From Bryopsis sp. KO-2023 (Eukaryota > Chlorophyta > Ulvophyceae > Bryopsidales > Bryopsidaceae): DNA of 64,000 nt. The notes beneath the pieces are model-generated. The model did not search any database. It worked only from the letters and a program-made list of their open reading frames with translations, and was not told the origin of the DNA. The position numbers were made by a program, and so were the translations under genes. The stretch is from positions 1,302,001-1,366,000 of the forward strand of contig BSYQ01000008.1 of the NCBI GenBank assembly GCA_030272585.1, read 5' to 3'. This document shows positions 24,926 to 36,782 of the stretch, in pieces. How positions within the stretch are numbered: the first letter of the stretch is position 1; each line of letters opens with the position of its first letter.

Positions 24926-27192
24926 ATGGTTTTCGAAGGCCCCAAACATAGGCTGATTGTTGTGACGTTTGGCATTTGTCTCGGTTTCGTCGCGACATAT
25001 TTCGTTTACGATTGGTTCCTCGACGAGAGCTACATAGCTTTCGAGAGTTGGGCCACAAAATTCGAGTGGTCGTCACCACCACCCCGACCTCTGACGCGGC
25101 CAGGGGTGATTTGGCTCCGAAGCTCAAACAACTCGACAAACGACAACGAGTCCATCGAACCAACACAGGTGAACAACGTCGAATGCGGGGTCTGAACGGC
25201 GCGACGTGTTTCAACTTCATGAGTTCAGAACCTGGCGACGACTTTCCGACCACAGACGTCGTCTTTTGCCGTTTTATTCCATAACCAAGAACCTCTAACC
25301 AAAAGTCAGTGGATTGAAGGTTCCTGGAGGGATCTCAAAGCTGCGTAACTTCAACGACGTCTACTTATCTCGAGGGGAGATAAGTTTGACGTCTCTAAAA
25401 AGACGACATCCATTTTGAACACGGGGTATGTGTATTGACTCTTCCAGGCAGTTCCACACGTCACAGCATGTAGCCAATGCTTCCTTTGCCACAGAGATAA
25501 GCCCAACGCGCCATCGAAACAAGTAGGCCATCGCACCCAGTGGGACGTGGTTGGGCGCTCAGATCTGAAGGGCTGCTCGCCAACTTTTCAATAAGCGTGC
25601 CTTTTCTTGATAAACATGCTTTTTCCCTCTAACACATAGGAAGATTTCCCTGACGCGTTTGGAGCCCACGAGGTGTTTCGTCTCGACAGCGACACCATAT
25701 GGTCCGAAATCCCTGACGATGAGCCCTTTGCTCTTTACCGTCGAGAAAACCGCGACTCCACGTTAAACTGCACAGAATGCTATGGCTGTCAACACGATCT
25801 CCTTCCCGTCACAACGCAAACAAAAATGCTCAACGCAACCTTTACGATGGAAATAGGTGGGACTGCGGCCTGGGTGTTCAGAGTGGAGGAAGGTCCAATG
25901 GTGGAAAAAGCGGGAACCGCAATCGCTTACGTGAAGGTGACTGATGCACATTCCCCTCTGGCACACCATGTTTCCATGACTGTCCCACAGTATGAGTCTG
26001 ACTAATGGGGCTTTTGTGAAACATCCAGGTGTGGTGCCTACCTCTGATGAAACTGCTCGACAGCCCGTTCCAACAGTGCTCCACAAAGCAAGCTCTCCTG
26101 TTTGCTAGAACCCTGCTGGGCCTGGATCAATTGGTGGAGGACTGTGGCTTCGATGCAGTGGTAACAAGAGCATGGAAGGGGAAAGTGGATGGTGTTGTGC
26201 CAGGAACGGGGCTCATCGTGGATTGGGACGGCATTTGGTTTGATGCTGCCGATGGTGTTTCCCTGTCAAAACATATGGGAGGCGGGGCTGGAATGAGAAT
26301 CCGCCCCTTGGAGGTGCTCGAGAAACTCAACTCAACAGAGGTGGGTAGAGGCCCACGACCAAGAACTTGAGAAGATTGTCAAGATGTCAATCTTGCTTTT
26401 TGCTGCGTCAGTTCAATGGCTTTTGTGAATTGGTTACGGGCAGGTGATTCTGGCTGCATTGTTCGAGCTGCTGACGGGCCAGGCCGACAGACATTCACAG
26501 AATGTGTTCATCGATGAAAATGCTAAAATTACATTGATCGACAACGAAAAGAGTTTCCTGGAGTCTGGGGAGATAAGCTCGCTGTTCCTTCCAACCACAC
26601 ATGTAATGCCCCATCAATCCCTACTGTCTGACAAAAAGAAAAGAGCATTTTTCAGCAGGGACAAGGGGGGAGGGGGGGATTTTGATATTCATTTTGCTGT
26701 TTTGACAGTTCCGAGTTGCTGGGGGCAGTGGTATCTCAATTCTGATTTCATGTTGCTTTCTGTGTACAGAAAAATGCCATTGTCCATGTGGGCAACGCCT
26801 ACATAGAGAAGAAAGAAAATCGGCGAAAGAAGCCCAGCATCGAGGCGATGCTGGACTACCGATGTTACGCTCCAGGAGGAATCATCGGCAAGGACTACCC
26901 AGCAAAACTTCGCCAGTGCATGGAAGCCATATCCACAACCTCACCACGAGCTCTTGTCAAAAAGTACCATCTTTCATCTCCGAGGGTTGCCAAGGTGGGA
27001 AAACCACCATCAGAAATTCTCCTTGGCTTTTTGCAACTCTGGATAATAACCGGAGGGTTGTCGGCATCTGACATGTCAGGGCTCCTTTTCTTCGAGTTTC
27101 TTTTCACTCAATTCAGTGCAATGTTTGCAGCACTGTTCACTTTTCCCCAGGAGCTCCAGATGATGTCCAAAGAGCGGTCCACATGTTTATGA
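24926..27192 (+). CDS. Type II membrane protein with a secretory-pathway kinase-like domain
   Basis: Six exons (24926-25168, 25640-25936, 26029-26340, 26444-26602, 26770-26994, 27151-27192) join in phase 0 throughout and give 425 residues. A short cytosolic N-terminus is followed by one membrane segment at about residues 10-30 (VVTFGICLGFVATYFVYDWF), so the rest should face the lumen. Exon 4 holds GQADRHSQNVFIDE and then ITLIDNEKSF. Asp299 and Asn304 look like the catalytic-loop DRHxxN, and Asp317 like the metal-binding Asp. This resembles FAM20-type Golgi kinases and the PI3/PI4-kinase fold; I infer a kinase, but the substrate and glycine-loop residues are unclear. A luminal pair of cysteines (CTECYGC) may form a disulfide. 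The ATG at 24926 starts the only frame that includes the membrane anchor. Confidence 0.72.
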
Positions 27193-28620
27193 ACACTCCC
27201 TTTCCTCCATTCTCTAGTGAAATAGACAGGGCCCCGTTTTGGCATTATAGCGGTTTTCTCAACAACCTTTCCTTTCCCCTTTGATGTGTGTGTTTAATGA
27301 GGGAATAGATGTTGTGGTAATAGATGTTGAAGCAAAAAGCTGAAGACATGCTGCACCGAGGTTTCGAATGGACTTTGGAGAACTCCAACAAGGATCAGAA
27401 ACTGAGATTTCCATGGTACCCAAAATGTTGCCAGTTTGACAAAAGTGGAAACTGCCTTGATGATTGGAACATAGAGAACTACCTGGAAAAGTGATGGTGA
27501 CCTGATACACCCTGAATCCTTCAACCCCAAACCCTAGAATCCTGAAGTGCTCAGTTTGATGACTAAGGATGTCAGAGTAGGTCATTGACCTGAGAAATGG
27601 GTGTTCAACTTCATGGAGGGTTTATTGGCAGTAAATTCAAGGGAGTTGGTTGCTGGCTGGGTAAATGATGCAGAGGGGAATTTCCTCAGGGGTAGGGAGG
27701 AGGAAGTGTAGATAAAGCGTAGAGCAAGTCTTGATGGACGGCACTCAATTCTGAAAGCAAGAATTATTTAGATGGTATGTGGGATGAACTGTTTTCCTGC
27801 ATGCACAGTGGTGTTGATGTGTGTATCCAGTTCCGAAATATTTGGACACTGTTCAAACCACTGTTTCTCTATTTTCGCATAAGCATGCAGCTTCCACCAC
27901 AAAACCCCATCTGTCTCTGCTAATCGGCCTCCCTCCCTGCAGTGTAGTTTGAGAAGTTGTTCTTGCTCGGAAAAAGTTAGGATTTCTGGCAATAATATCC
28001 ACACTTTCTCCTCAGGTTTCCTCAGGTGGCAGATCCATGAAACCAGCAGAATGTCATTTCCCTAGAGTCCTTCCCCCCCCCCTAAAAAAAAATTGATCCC
28101 AAGGAGCGTATTGCAAAGTAACTTTCTATGCAGTGGCCAGGAGCGGATAATCTCATGTCCCGCATTCCAGTCAAATATCAGTGAACTGGCAACCAAAACT
28201 GGAAATTACACCACATCCACAGGGAGTTTTCGTTTCCATCCGAATCTCGCCACGTTATATGCGTTTTTTTCTTCTTTAATCTCTTTTTCATCTTTTCCAT
28301 TGCTCACATCGGCGAACGACGAGAAAAGGCAAAAAAAAAAACAGAGCAAAAAAACATCAATCCAGTCTCCGGAAAACTCTTTTTTCTTTCTCTTTGAACA
28401 AAACAAAACTACACCCAGACAACAAAATGTCCCGACCAAATTGTTCTTCTCCATTGATACACTCAAAATTCTTTTTCTTGGATCAAATTTTCGAAAAGAA
28501 AACGCGCAAAGTGTTTTTTCTTTTTTCTCTTATCTCTTTCCTGTCATGGTTCTCTCTTCTCGGAGGGAAAGTGGTTTTTCTTTTCTTCCTTTTTTTTCAT
28601 AGAAAAAAAAAAGTTCTCCT
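27193..28620. other. Convergent intergenic spacer, no gene recognised
   Basis: It lies between the 3' ends of the kinase-like gene and the Lhca gene and so should hold both 3' UTRs. A minus-strand open frame at 27768-28004 lacks an ATG and matches nothing I know. A C-run/A-run junction sits near 28073-28092. No RNA gene is visible. Confidence 0.5.
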
Positions 28621-30194
28621 TTACTGAGCAGCTGCGAGGTTTTCAGGGATGTTGAGAACGTTGGTGAGGATGTTTTGTCCGAAGGGGTCGGCCAAATGGG
28701 CGTTGAGGCAAGCAACAGGTCCCTTGCGGACAACCACGGCCTGGGCGATGAAACCGGTCCAGGCAAACTATACCAAAGAAACAACATCAAAATCTCAATT
28801 CCTGAACAGGGACATAGCTGTCCATCACCTGGACTTGTTCATCCAATGCACCAACGCGAAAAACGAGCACATCGAAAAGGAATCAAGAATCAACACAAAA
28901 TAGAGTAGCTATTGTTAATTCTCCATTTGAATGGTGTCTGGATTGATGGAACAAAAAATCATGCCATCCTCCTTTTATTTAATGCTTTCATGAATTTGTG
29001 CAACTGCATCTGCCTTCATTCGATGCATGTGTTCGTTTTTTTCTTCTGTTTTGACGAAGAAAGAACATGTTGCACGAACTTTATTATACTTTGTCACCAA
29101 CAGTGAGGTTGATGGTTTATTCTGAGCTTACCATGGCAAGACGTCCATTCTTGATCTCAGCGAGCTCGACTCTCTCGGAGGTCATGCCAAGAGGATCCCA
29201 TGGGAAGGAGTCGTTAAGACCGCTCTAAATTCAAGGAGGAAAAAAAAACACACCCATATCAAACCACCATTCACCAGCATTGCTGACCAAATCCAGCAAA
29301 AATATTTGCAGGAATGCATTCGCACAAAATTCTCCCTCAATGCATGTAACACCAAATAAAAAGGTCGACTGACATTTAGGGCAGTTGCTCCCCAAAATTA
29401 TATGATCTGAAAAAGCCCCCTGCAGTTGGAACACCCACCATTCCGGTGTCCTTCCATCCCTGGTATCGCTTCACTTCAAAGAAACCCATGATGACAGCCT
29501 CGATGGCCACCAGAGCGTTGAAGGGAATGTCGACTGGCAAGTCGGGGTTCTGGCCAACTTCCCACCAGTTGGTCTGGATGCCGAGAAGTTCGCAGAAAAC
29601 GATACCGGCAACAGCGTTCATCGCCCACCTTCCGTTGACCTTCTCGGCCTCGCGGTACCTAACCGAAAAGCGTCGAGAGGTCAATTTTTTCGACAGAAAC
29701 TCGTGCAGGGGATCTTTATGGAGAAAACGCGAGGTCTGTTCTTTCACTTTTCGAAAACGTTTCAACATTCGAAACGATGGAAAGAAACAGGTGCGCAGGA
29801 TGCCCCTCCAGAGATCTATTGCTCCCCTTCCGAACGTCTGACAAACGAGCCGAGTACTGTGACACGAAAGGGATCTATAGGAAACACCGCTACGAGAGCT
29901 TCCGACAATCTCGCCACTACAGTCGATGTCAGAATTTTCTCTGGCCTTCGGATCGCGTCGAAAACGAACGCATGCTCACCAGGCGAGCCTGTCGGAGTCG
30001 GAGCCGAGTCCGAGGGGGTCGTATCCGTAGTCGCCGGCCATGGATCCGTCGAGGTAGTCGGGTGCGGTCGCTCCAACCAACCACATGGGCCTGCTCGCCG
30101 CGTTGCAAGCGACGTTCATGTTTCTGCGGGTTTGCACGCGGGCACCCCCGACCACGACGGGCTTGGTCAATCCGAGCAACATGCTGGAGGCCAT
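28621..30194 (-). CDS. Light-harvesting chlorophyll a/b-binding protein, Lhca type
   Basis: Thylakoid antenna protein that binds chlorophyll and passes energy to a photosystem, probably photosystem I. Four exons (30194-29980, 29658-29439, 29224-29132, 28767-28621) give 224 residues. The N-terminus MASSMLLGLTKPVVV followed by Arg-rich sequence is a plastid transit peptide with no signal peptide in front. The mature part opens RPMWLVGATAPDYLDG and GDYGYDPLGLG, as in green Lhca proteins. Helix 1 carries EKVNGRWAMNA and helix 3 carries EIKNGRLAM, the paired ExxNGR chlorophyll-binding motifs. Helix 2 is VAIEAVIMGFFEVKRYQG. The C-terminus has the family motif HLADPFGQNIL. An in-frame non-ATG extension upstream is unlikely to be coding. 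Assignment to photosystem I rather than II rests on the N-terminal motif and is an inference. Confidence 0.95.
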
Positions 30195-31473
30195 GGTGAT
30201 GGGTTCTTCCTTCGCTGGTTGCGGGGTGCACAGACGTAAATCGACAGATGCGGAGAAAAACGCGGAGGGCGAGGACGCTTCCCTGTGAGACACTCCTCAG
30301 AACATATCCCGTTGCTTTCGATAATTCGAAAAGTAAGATCTGGTGGGGTGGAACGCAGGGCGGACAGAGGCGAGATCTGACCGACCCAATTCGGCGATCA
30401 TTCTGCCCTCCAAATTCTCGAATCTCAATTTTGGGCCCCCAATGGGTTTAGGTTTTTTTGGGCCGAATTTGGTGAAATGAGCTTCCCATTGCAAAATGGG
30501 CCGTTTTTTTGCCTTGTTGGGATGGTTGGTTTTGGTTTTTTCTTATGTTTGTGCATGGGTTTTACCCAGACTGTTTCGTTGTCTGTGTGTTGGTATGCTT
30601 TCCCATAAAAATTCGAGATGATGATTCCAGATTGTCGTGGTTGGGGAGCAATGAACAATAATTGGGGTTGGCTCAACACCCCAGAAGGGCCATCACCACG
30701 ACTGGGCTCACTCATCGTCAGTGGGGGGGGTCGAAACAGATCGGCACCTGGAGGGCTGGACAGGTGGCGGCGCGGAGGATTTCTGAGGTTCGTTGTCGTC
30801 GTCAATTGTGCGAGGGCTCTTCGACTCGATTGGGGCGCTCATCGCTGACGCCACTCGTCCAAGGGACTTATTTATCCACCGCGATTCATCCGGCGGCATC
30901 TGTGCAGCGGCGAAGATCTGGCGCCTTCAACATGGCAGGTTGGCCTGGCGGCATGCATACATCTTTTGTGAGAATCTATAAGAAACGTCGAAGTTCGAAT
31001 CTTCATTCACTCTTTGGCATTCGACGGCTTTGCCAAGATCTCTCCACAATGCAGTGTTTATTTGTTCCGTTTGGGATATCGACGTTGGGTGGCGCGAAAT
31101 CGCGAATTTTCAGCGACTACGGAAAGAACCGAGTGGCGATCCGAAGTCAAAAACGCTGAATGTTGTTTGGTTAAAGGCGGCTGTGTAGAATAGGTGTTCT
31201 CCATAGATGCGATTTATCCAGTAGACGTCAGCGAGGGACGTCCCCCCGAAACGACGGAATAAGACGTATAAACTTTCCGAAACGCGGGAAGATTGATCCG
31301 TTGAGACATGCTCGCTTTTCCACCAAATGCAAAGAAACCAAAGGCATTCACATAATGGGTGTGGGTGCATGCATGCACATTGATGAAGCCACCCTTCATG
31401 TTCAGATTACCCATTCCAATGCCACGCAGCGCAAATTTCCTTTTGTTTGTTGGCAATTCCTTGTTCAGGTGGC
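30195..31473. promoter_or_regulatory. Divergent promoter region, Lhca and allophanate hydrolase
   Basis: The Lhca gene starts at 30194 going left and the allophanate hydrolase at 31474 going right, so both promoters should lie here. Several open frames exist on both strands (for example minus-strand 30425-30805, whose first ATG gives about 96 codons), but none shows a recognisable domain. I see no certain TATA box or light-response element. Confidence 0.45.
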
Positions 31474-34400
31474 ATGGAGCTTTCCCTGTCCAATCTAGCG
31501 GATCGATATTCCTCCGGAAGCAGCCCCAAGGATGTGATTTCTGAAATGTATGGCGATTGGAGCAAACAAGGCACCGCATTCATCTTCCTGTCGCCATTGG
31601 AAACCTTGCTGGAGCGTTGTGATGAACTGTTGGCGGAGTCTGTGGATGCAAGGGGGCCGTTATGGGGAGTGCCCTTTGCCGTGAAAGATAACATCGATGT
31701 GGCCTCGATGCCCACCACAGCAGCTTGTCCAGAGTTCGAATACATCGCTGAAAAAGATGCCAGATGCGTGGAGAGGCTACTGGCTGCAGGTTTGAAAAAT
31801 GAAATCAAAAACTGAGATGCATAAATTAGATTTTAAAAAGGTTCGGTGTGGATAACGTAATATCATGAAAGGGGGAAAAGGACTGGTGGTTGCAGATTCA
31901 CAGATGTATGTTTTCCCAGTCTGAGGTGCCGTTATTTTCATGTGGTTCATTTCCTTGGGGGGCAAAAATGCCAACACTATCGTAGTATTAGTAAGCATTG
32001 TTGTTTTTTTTCTCAAAAGAATGGATTACATCAAGGCCGAAAGCCCCAGGTAGCCCATCCACCATGCAAACGAGTCATATGGGTCGATCGCTCCAACAAT
32101 TATGAGCCAAAATCCCTGCACCATCAATGCTTCAAAGATGAATGAGCTTTCGGACAGGTTTTTTTCCCCCATTGTGTGTAAAGTAAGATTTTTTTTTCCT
32201 TTTTCTTAACATAGGAGGAATTATGGTTGGGAAAACGAACATGGACCAATTTGCCTGTGGCCTGGTGGGGACCCGATCCCCATTTGGCACCGCAAAATGT
32301 GCGTTCGATTCCCGGTTCATTCCTGGAGGCTCATCCTCGGGATCCGGAGCGTTGGTGGGAAGTGGATTAGTCAGCTTTGCCTTAGGGACAGACACCGCCG
32401 GCTCCGGCCGCGTCCCTGCCATGTTCAATGGCTGTGTTGGGGCGAAACCGACAGTAGGGAAGATCAGCACTGAAGGTGGGTGGCGGATTTGTTGGGGTGT
32501 TGTCGGAGGAGTTGGTTGTTTTTTTTTGGGGGGGGGGGGGGGGGAGGAGGGGATGTGGAGTAAAGAAACGAAAAGGGAAAACGGCACTACCTCAATCGGG
32601 ATCGATATCCGGAACAATGCACGGATGTGTTACGTTTTGACAAGAACTGCAACCTCATCCGAAATTTGATTTCATTAAGAGTGAAAAAAATCTGGGTGGA
32701 ATGTCCAATGGATGGTTCCACAACCCCATCATGCACCCTCCAGTGTTTTTTGGTAGAAAGTGCCCTCCTCTGCGTTCTTGTTAGTGGCCATATCTGAACC
32801 CCCCTCCTTTTCCCACATCGACGGAGGAAATCGAATGGAAGGGGAAAAAAAAGCAGAGTAGCAGCTGATGCATTTGCCTGTTATCGATGCTTCAGGGGTC
32901 GTCCCTGCATGCAGGTCATTGGACTGCGTTTCAGTATTTGCCACATGTGTGGAGGATGCGGGAAAAGTAGTGGAAATTATGTCAGAATTTTGCCCTTCGG
33001 ATCCCACCCAACGTAACCCTGCACCTACCACTGGACCTCCTGTCAACAAGTTTAAATTTGCCGTACCAAATGCCGAGTTTTTGAACTTCGGGGGCTCCGG
33101 AGGGCAAGCGGTTGCGAAAGGTGCGATTTTTTGATTTACTCAATGTTTTTTTGTTGTTGAATTCTGAACATCCTTGCAGAGTCACCTTTTATCTGAAAAG
33201 AAATGTTGCAATTCGCGGTGGGTTAAGTATTTATTTTTTTCTTGGTCGGCTTTTCTTTTTTCACATGCCTGCAATTCAACAGCAAAATGAAATAAATAGA
33301 ACATGCACTCGAAAACCTAAATGGCTTTCCTTCCGCATTGATGTGACGGCAGAATTTGAAAGATTGTTTTCGGAAGCCATCGATACGCTGACATCGCTGG
33401 GCGGTGAAAAATCGGAAATCGATTTTTCCTCGTTTGCTGAGATCGCATCTCTGTTGTACGGGGGGGCTTTCGTTTCGGAAAGGATATCCGGGGTCGAGGA
33501 TTTTTTGAAGCAAAAAACACAAGAACCGAATTTGACGAAAGAAAACCTTTTGGAGGATGATCGAATGCTGGCAGTGACGAGAAAAATATTTTCTGGAGGA
33601 GGTAGGGTGCCCAATAACTGATGAATACTGTGGAAGCTGCTTTTCTTCTTTCTCAAAATCAGTGGGTTTCCTCCTGATATATCTGTGAATTAAAAAAAGA
33701 AAGAGGATGTCTGGAAAAGAAAACGATAACCAAAGCAGGATAAGATTCCATTTCATAACGTTCCCCTCGAAAAGGGAAAAAAGGATGCACTTGTGTTTTG
33801 ACGTTTTCCTTTCAAAAAGCGAAAGTCAATGCTCCATCAGTCTGACATAGGATCTTCCCGCATTTTACCTAGCTATGGCTTTTTTTTCTGCTCAGCGAAA
33901 TTCTCGGCCGTGGACCTTTTCAATGACTTTGCAAAACTGTCGGAGCTGCGGGCCAAAGCCAGGGTGGAATTTGATAAAATCGACGTGTTGCTCGTCCCAA
34001 CGGCAGCTTCGCATTACACTCTTGAGGTTTGTTCATTCTTTTAAAAAATACTGATAATACTGACCTCAGAAAAACATCCTTGAAGGCAAATCCACGTGTT
34101 TGCAACATCGGGTTTCCCCCTTCCCCATATTTTTACAGATCCTTTTTTTTTCCCATACAGGAATGAAAAAGGAGTTTTGGGATGGTTCTAAAAGAAGCAC
34201 TAATTATGATTGCTTTAATTACGCTGTGAATTTGATTCTTTCTTTTTCCATTCTTGTTTCCAGGAAATCAGGCTAGAGGAAGAACCTCAGGAAGGTTCCC
34301 CCAATTGGACTTCGAATGCTAACCTCGGACGCTTCACTAATTTCGTCAATATGATGGATCTCTGTGGAATAGCCGTACCAAGCGGAAAATACAATCACCC

Positions 34401-35007
34401 CCCTCCTGGTGTGTATGCCAGTCATATGATTGATAAGAACCAAAAAAAAAGAGAGAAAGCCTTTTTTCTGCCTGTTTGCAAAATTAAAAAGGATTTGAAA
34501 AATCACAAAATGGGCCGTGTTTTCTGTGAATTGCTCGTTTGTGTTGCTTTCACCTCTGACAAAAATTCCTGCTGATCCCATTTCTCCTTTTCCCAGATAC
34601 GTTTTTGACCACTTTGTTTTTGCATGTGATACTTCCACATTTCATAATCTTCCTGCTAGGATTATTATTAATTTTTTTTTCTTTCTCTGGATATATTACA
34701 TTGAAAGCTTTCGGCCCCAGGTCCCCCATCCACTGTCCAAATGAGTGAGAAGGACGGGCCCCAATACCATTCCTGTTTTTTTTTAACAATTTTCTCATTT
34801 TCGGCAGGGGAGGGTGATGAAAATTTACCTCGATATTCGCATTTGGCAAATGGCGATAGAGACACCACCACCAGCCCGTTGCTTCCTTTCGGCATCACAC
34901 TTTTGGCATCAGCTTGGTCAGACAAATGGCTTTGGGACATCGCTGCAAAGTTTCAAGACGCCACCGGGCTCGGATGTGGGCCAAAAGGGCATAATTCCAC
35001 AATTTGA
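31474..35007 (+). CDS. DUR2: Allophanate hydrolase (amidase-signature family)
   Basis: Hydrolyses allophanate to ammonia and CO2, the second step of ATP-dependent urea breakdown after urea carboxylase. Seven exons (31474-31789, 32215-32475, 32896-33120, 33353-33601, 33896-34026, 34264-34408, 34808-35007) give 508 residues. The amidase triad is visible: Lys71 in PFAVKDNID, the cis-Ser in PGGSSSGSG (about 143-150) and Ser169 in [12 protein letters not shown]. Family-specific motifs separate it from Gat[29 protein letters not shown] and [14 protein letters not shown]. The protein ends soon after the amidase domain (ATGLGCG); the extra C-terminal domain of bacterial AtzF is absent. The ATG at 31474 aligns with where the family usually begins, but a short upstream exon is possible. 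Introns 1 and 6 contain copies of interspersed repeat family 1. Confidence 0.93.
32035..32105 (+). repeat. Interspersed repeat family 1, copy A
   Basis: In intron 1 of the allophanate hydrolase gene. It contains AGCCCATCCACCATGCAAAC, GAGTCATATGGGTCGATCGC and TCCAACA. The near-identical reverse complement at 50578-50660 shows this is a dispersed repeat of at least 65 bp. Confidence 0.75.
32519..32544 (+). repeat. T-run/G-run junction
   Basis: Nine T followed directly by seventeen G, in intron 2 of the allophanate hydrolase gene. It is one of more than twenty such junctions in the window, always with T on the 5' side of G, or C on the 5' side of A when read on the other strand. Confidence 0.8.
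34704..34760 (+). repeat. Interspersed repeat family 1, copy B
   Basis: In the last intron of the allophanate hydrolase gene. It contains GCTTTCGGCCCCAGG, CCCATCCACTGTCCAAATGA and GTGAGAAGGACGGGCC. It is diverged from copies A and F but keeps the order of motifs. Confidence 0.65.
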
Positions 35008-35753
35008 ACCATAAAAATTTTCCTCACAATCGTTTTCCCTTTTTTGGAACGTGTCGGTGCCTGTGGTTTTGGCTGGCACCTGCTCTTGGCAATACTCGTC
35101 CCGTGGTGCCCCTTTTCTTTTTGTAATTTTCTTGGACTGTCGATTTTTCTCACAGTTCGAATATGTTTTTTGGTGGGCAGCGTGGAAGGGGCATTCCACC
35201 CTGATGCATCGCCATATGGTTTTATGATGGGGTTTAAACGAATAAATACTACCCCAGACAAACGTAAGTCCATTTTCCCTTCTTTTTTCTAATACGTATA
35301 TGTGGACACCGTAAGCAGACACATGTACATCATGCAATAAATAATAAAAGAGTGACATCTCCGCATGGTGTGGTTTGACCCGATACCTCAACATCACAAT
35401 GATCACTTCTTGCTCATGCTCTTGATTTGCTGAGCAAAATATCCATTTGGGGATTTCTCGTTACATTCCATCCCAGCAACCTTCTGACACCAAGGTGCCG
35501 GAGCAATTTTGAATGTCAGCCAAACCACTCGTCAATGCCCTTGGAAGAACAACCCAGGTTGGTGGATATACCGTTTGCCATGTACCATCCAATGGTGTTG
35601 GGAAAAGAAATTCTGGAGGCTTCTGTGCATAGCCGAAAACTCTTTGTTTTCGAAATGGGCTTATACCATGTATTGCTGCCATTAAGGGGCCCGCGCTGGA
35701 TAAACCCATATGGTACAGCCACACCAAATTTTCCCCAAGACAGACATAAAACA
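35008..35753. other. Convergent intergenic spacer, no gene recognised
   Basis: It lies between the 3' ends of the allophanate hydrolase and prenyltransferase genes. Open frames on both strands (35427-35840 plus, 35461-35892 minus) overlap each other and show no domain. I considered and rejected a C-terminal allophanate hydrolase domain here. Confidence 0.5.
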
Positions 35754-36782
35754 TCATTCTGGCCAGGATTGCAATCGTGCGCTCATCAGATGTATCATGT
35801 GCCGATAATACCCAGCTCGAATGGGATCCACAACTTGTAGTTTTCCCCAAGTTTCTATTGCATTGCTGCCAGCTTTTCTGGCCTTTGACCAATTCTCCCT
35901 TCTAGCATGCATGTCCGCCAGTCTGCCATACATCTGCCCCAAGAAATCCATCGCCGCAGGGCAGGAGGGCCAATCTTTCAACACCCCGAAAACCAACCCG
36001 AAAACGTCGTTGGACTTTTTCCAAAACGCCTGGCTCAGTTTTTCGTTGGTCATCAGCCCGTAGAGGTACGACCAGGACGCTCCGTTGTGGGGGGCCAGTT
36101 TGATCTTCTCGCTCACGTAGGGCAGCTCTCGATCGGCGAACAGGCTTTCGCACGCATCCGTGACGTCTTTGACGTCCTCTAACGACTTTTCCAACACGAA
36201 AGCTTTCTGCGTCCATGCCGAGTTGTTGTGCACGTCGAGGTCGACCAAAGTTTCCGCGTACTCCCTCTCTTTCTCCAGCATCGCGCCATCCTTCCCGACC
36301 AGCAAGGCTTGCCGATGTGCCCAAGCGTGGTAGTTCTTGGCGTCGCCCTCCAACGCCCGTTTCGCGAAGTCGAAGTCGTAGTCGAGATCCTCGGCCCCCG
36401 CGTCCACCAGGCACTCCGCCAACCGTCGTCTGTGATTCCACAGCTGATAATTTTTCGGCATGCTCTCCAGCACCCCCTCCGAAAAGTCTCTGTCCTGGTT
36501 ATCCGCCGCCGAACCTTCCAAAATCATCCTCCGAAACGCCCACGCGGTGTATCCAGACAGGTTGCACAACACGGCTTTTCTGGACAACTCCAAGGCCCGA
36601 TCCGACGACTCCCCTCCTCGGTTGGTCATTGCGTACAGGTAGCTCATAACCTCGCCAGCGGATTCTCCGTACTCGATGCACACGACCGGATCGTCTCCCT
36701 CCTCCATAGAAACCGGCTTGACGTCCATCCAATCCGTGGACAACGCCAACGGCTTCCAGAAAGTCGAAAAGAAAGGATCCAT
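35754..36782 (-). CDS. FNTA: Protein farnesyl/geranylgeranyltransferase type I alpha subunit, single exon
   Basis: Shared alpha subunit of the two cytosolic CaaX prenyltransferases, which attach farnesyl or geranylgeranyl groups to C-terminal cysteines. The 342-residue ORF has no intron. The N-terminus (WMDVKPVSMEEGDDPVVCIE) matches the start of the family's alpha subunits. It is followed by helical hairpin repeats with the recurring W/R signature: YTAWAFRRMIL, NYQLWNHRRRLAE, NYHAWAHRQAL and NNSAWTQKAFV. The C-terminus has VDPIRAGYY, like the family's DPIRxxYW. The ATG at 36782 is chosen because upstream codons in frame are non-ATG. The catalytic beta subunits are not in the window. Intronless structure and GC-richer codons set it apart from its intron-dense neighbours. 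Confidence 0.92.
   Translation of the reverse strand: MDPFFSTFWKPLALSTDWMDVKPVSMEEGDDPVVCIEYGESAGEVMSYLYAMTNRGGESSDRALELSRKAVLCNLSGYTAWAFRRMILEGSAADNQDRDFSEGVLESMPKNYQLWNHRRRLAECLVDAGAEDLDYDFDFAKRALEGDAKNYHAWAHRQALLVGKDGAMLEKEREYAETLVDLDVHNNSAWTQKAFVLEKSLEDVKDVTDACESLFADRELPYVSEKIKLAPHNGASWSYLYGLMTNEKLSQAFWKKSNDVFGLVFGVLKDWPSCPAAMDFLGQMYGRLADMHARRENWSKARKAGSNAIETWGKLQVVDPIRAGYYRHMIHLMSARLQSWPE

Noticed and set aside
27768..28004. 78-codon minus-strand ORF in the convergent spacer
   Set aside because: Starts with GTG, has no ATG and no recognisable family. Likely chance.
30425..30899. Minus-strand ORFs between Lhca and allophanate hydrolase
   Set aside because: Low-complexity Pro/Ser-rich translations, non-ATG starts for the longest versions, no splice support and no known domain.
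35427..35892. Overlapping ORFs on both strands as a C-terminal allophanate hydrolase domain or a separate gene
   Set aside because: None of the family's C-terminal motifs can be read in any frame, and the amidase frame ends cleanly at 35007.
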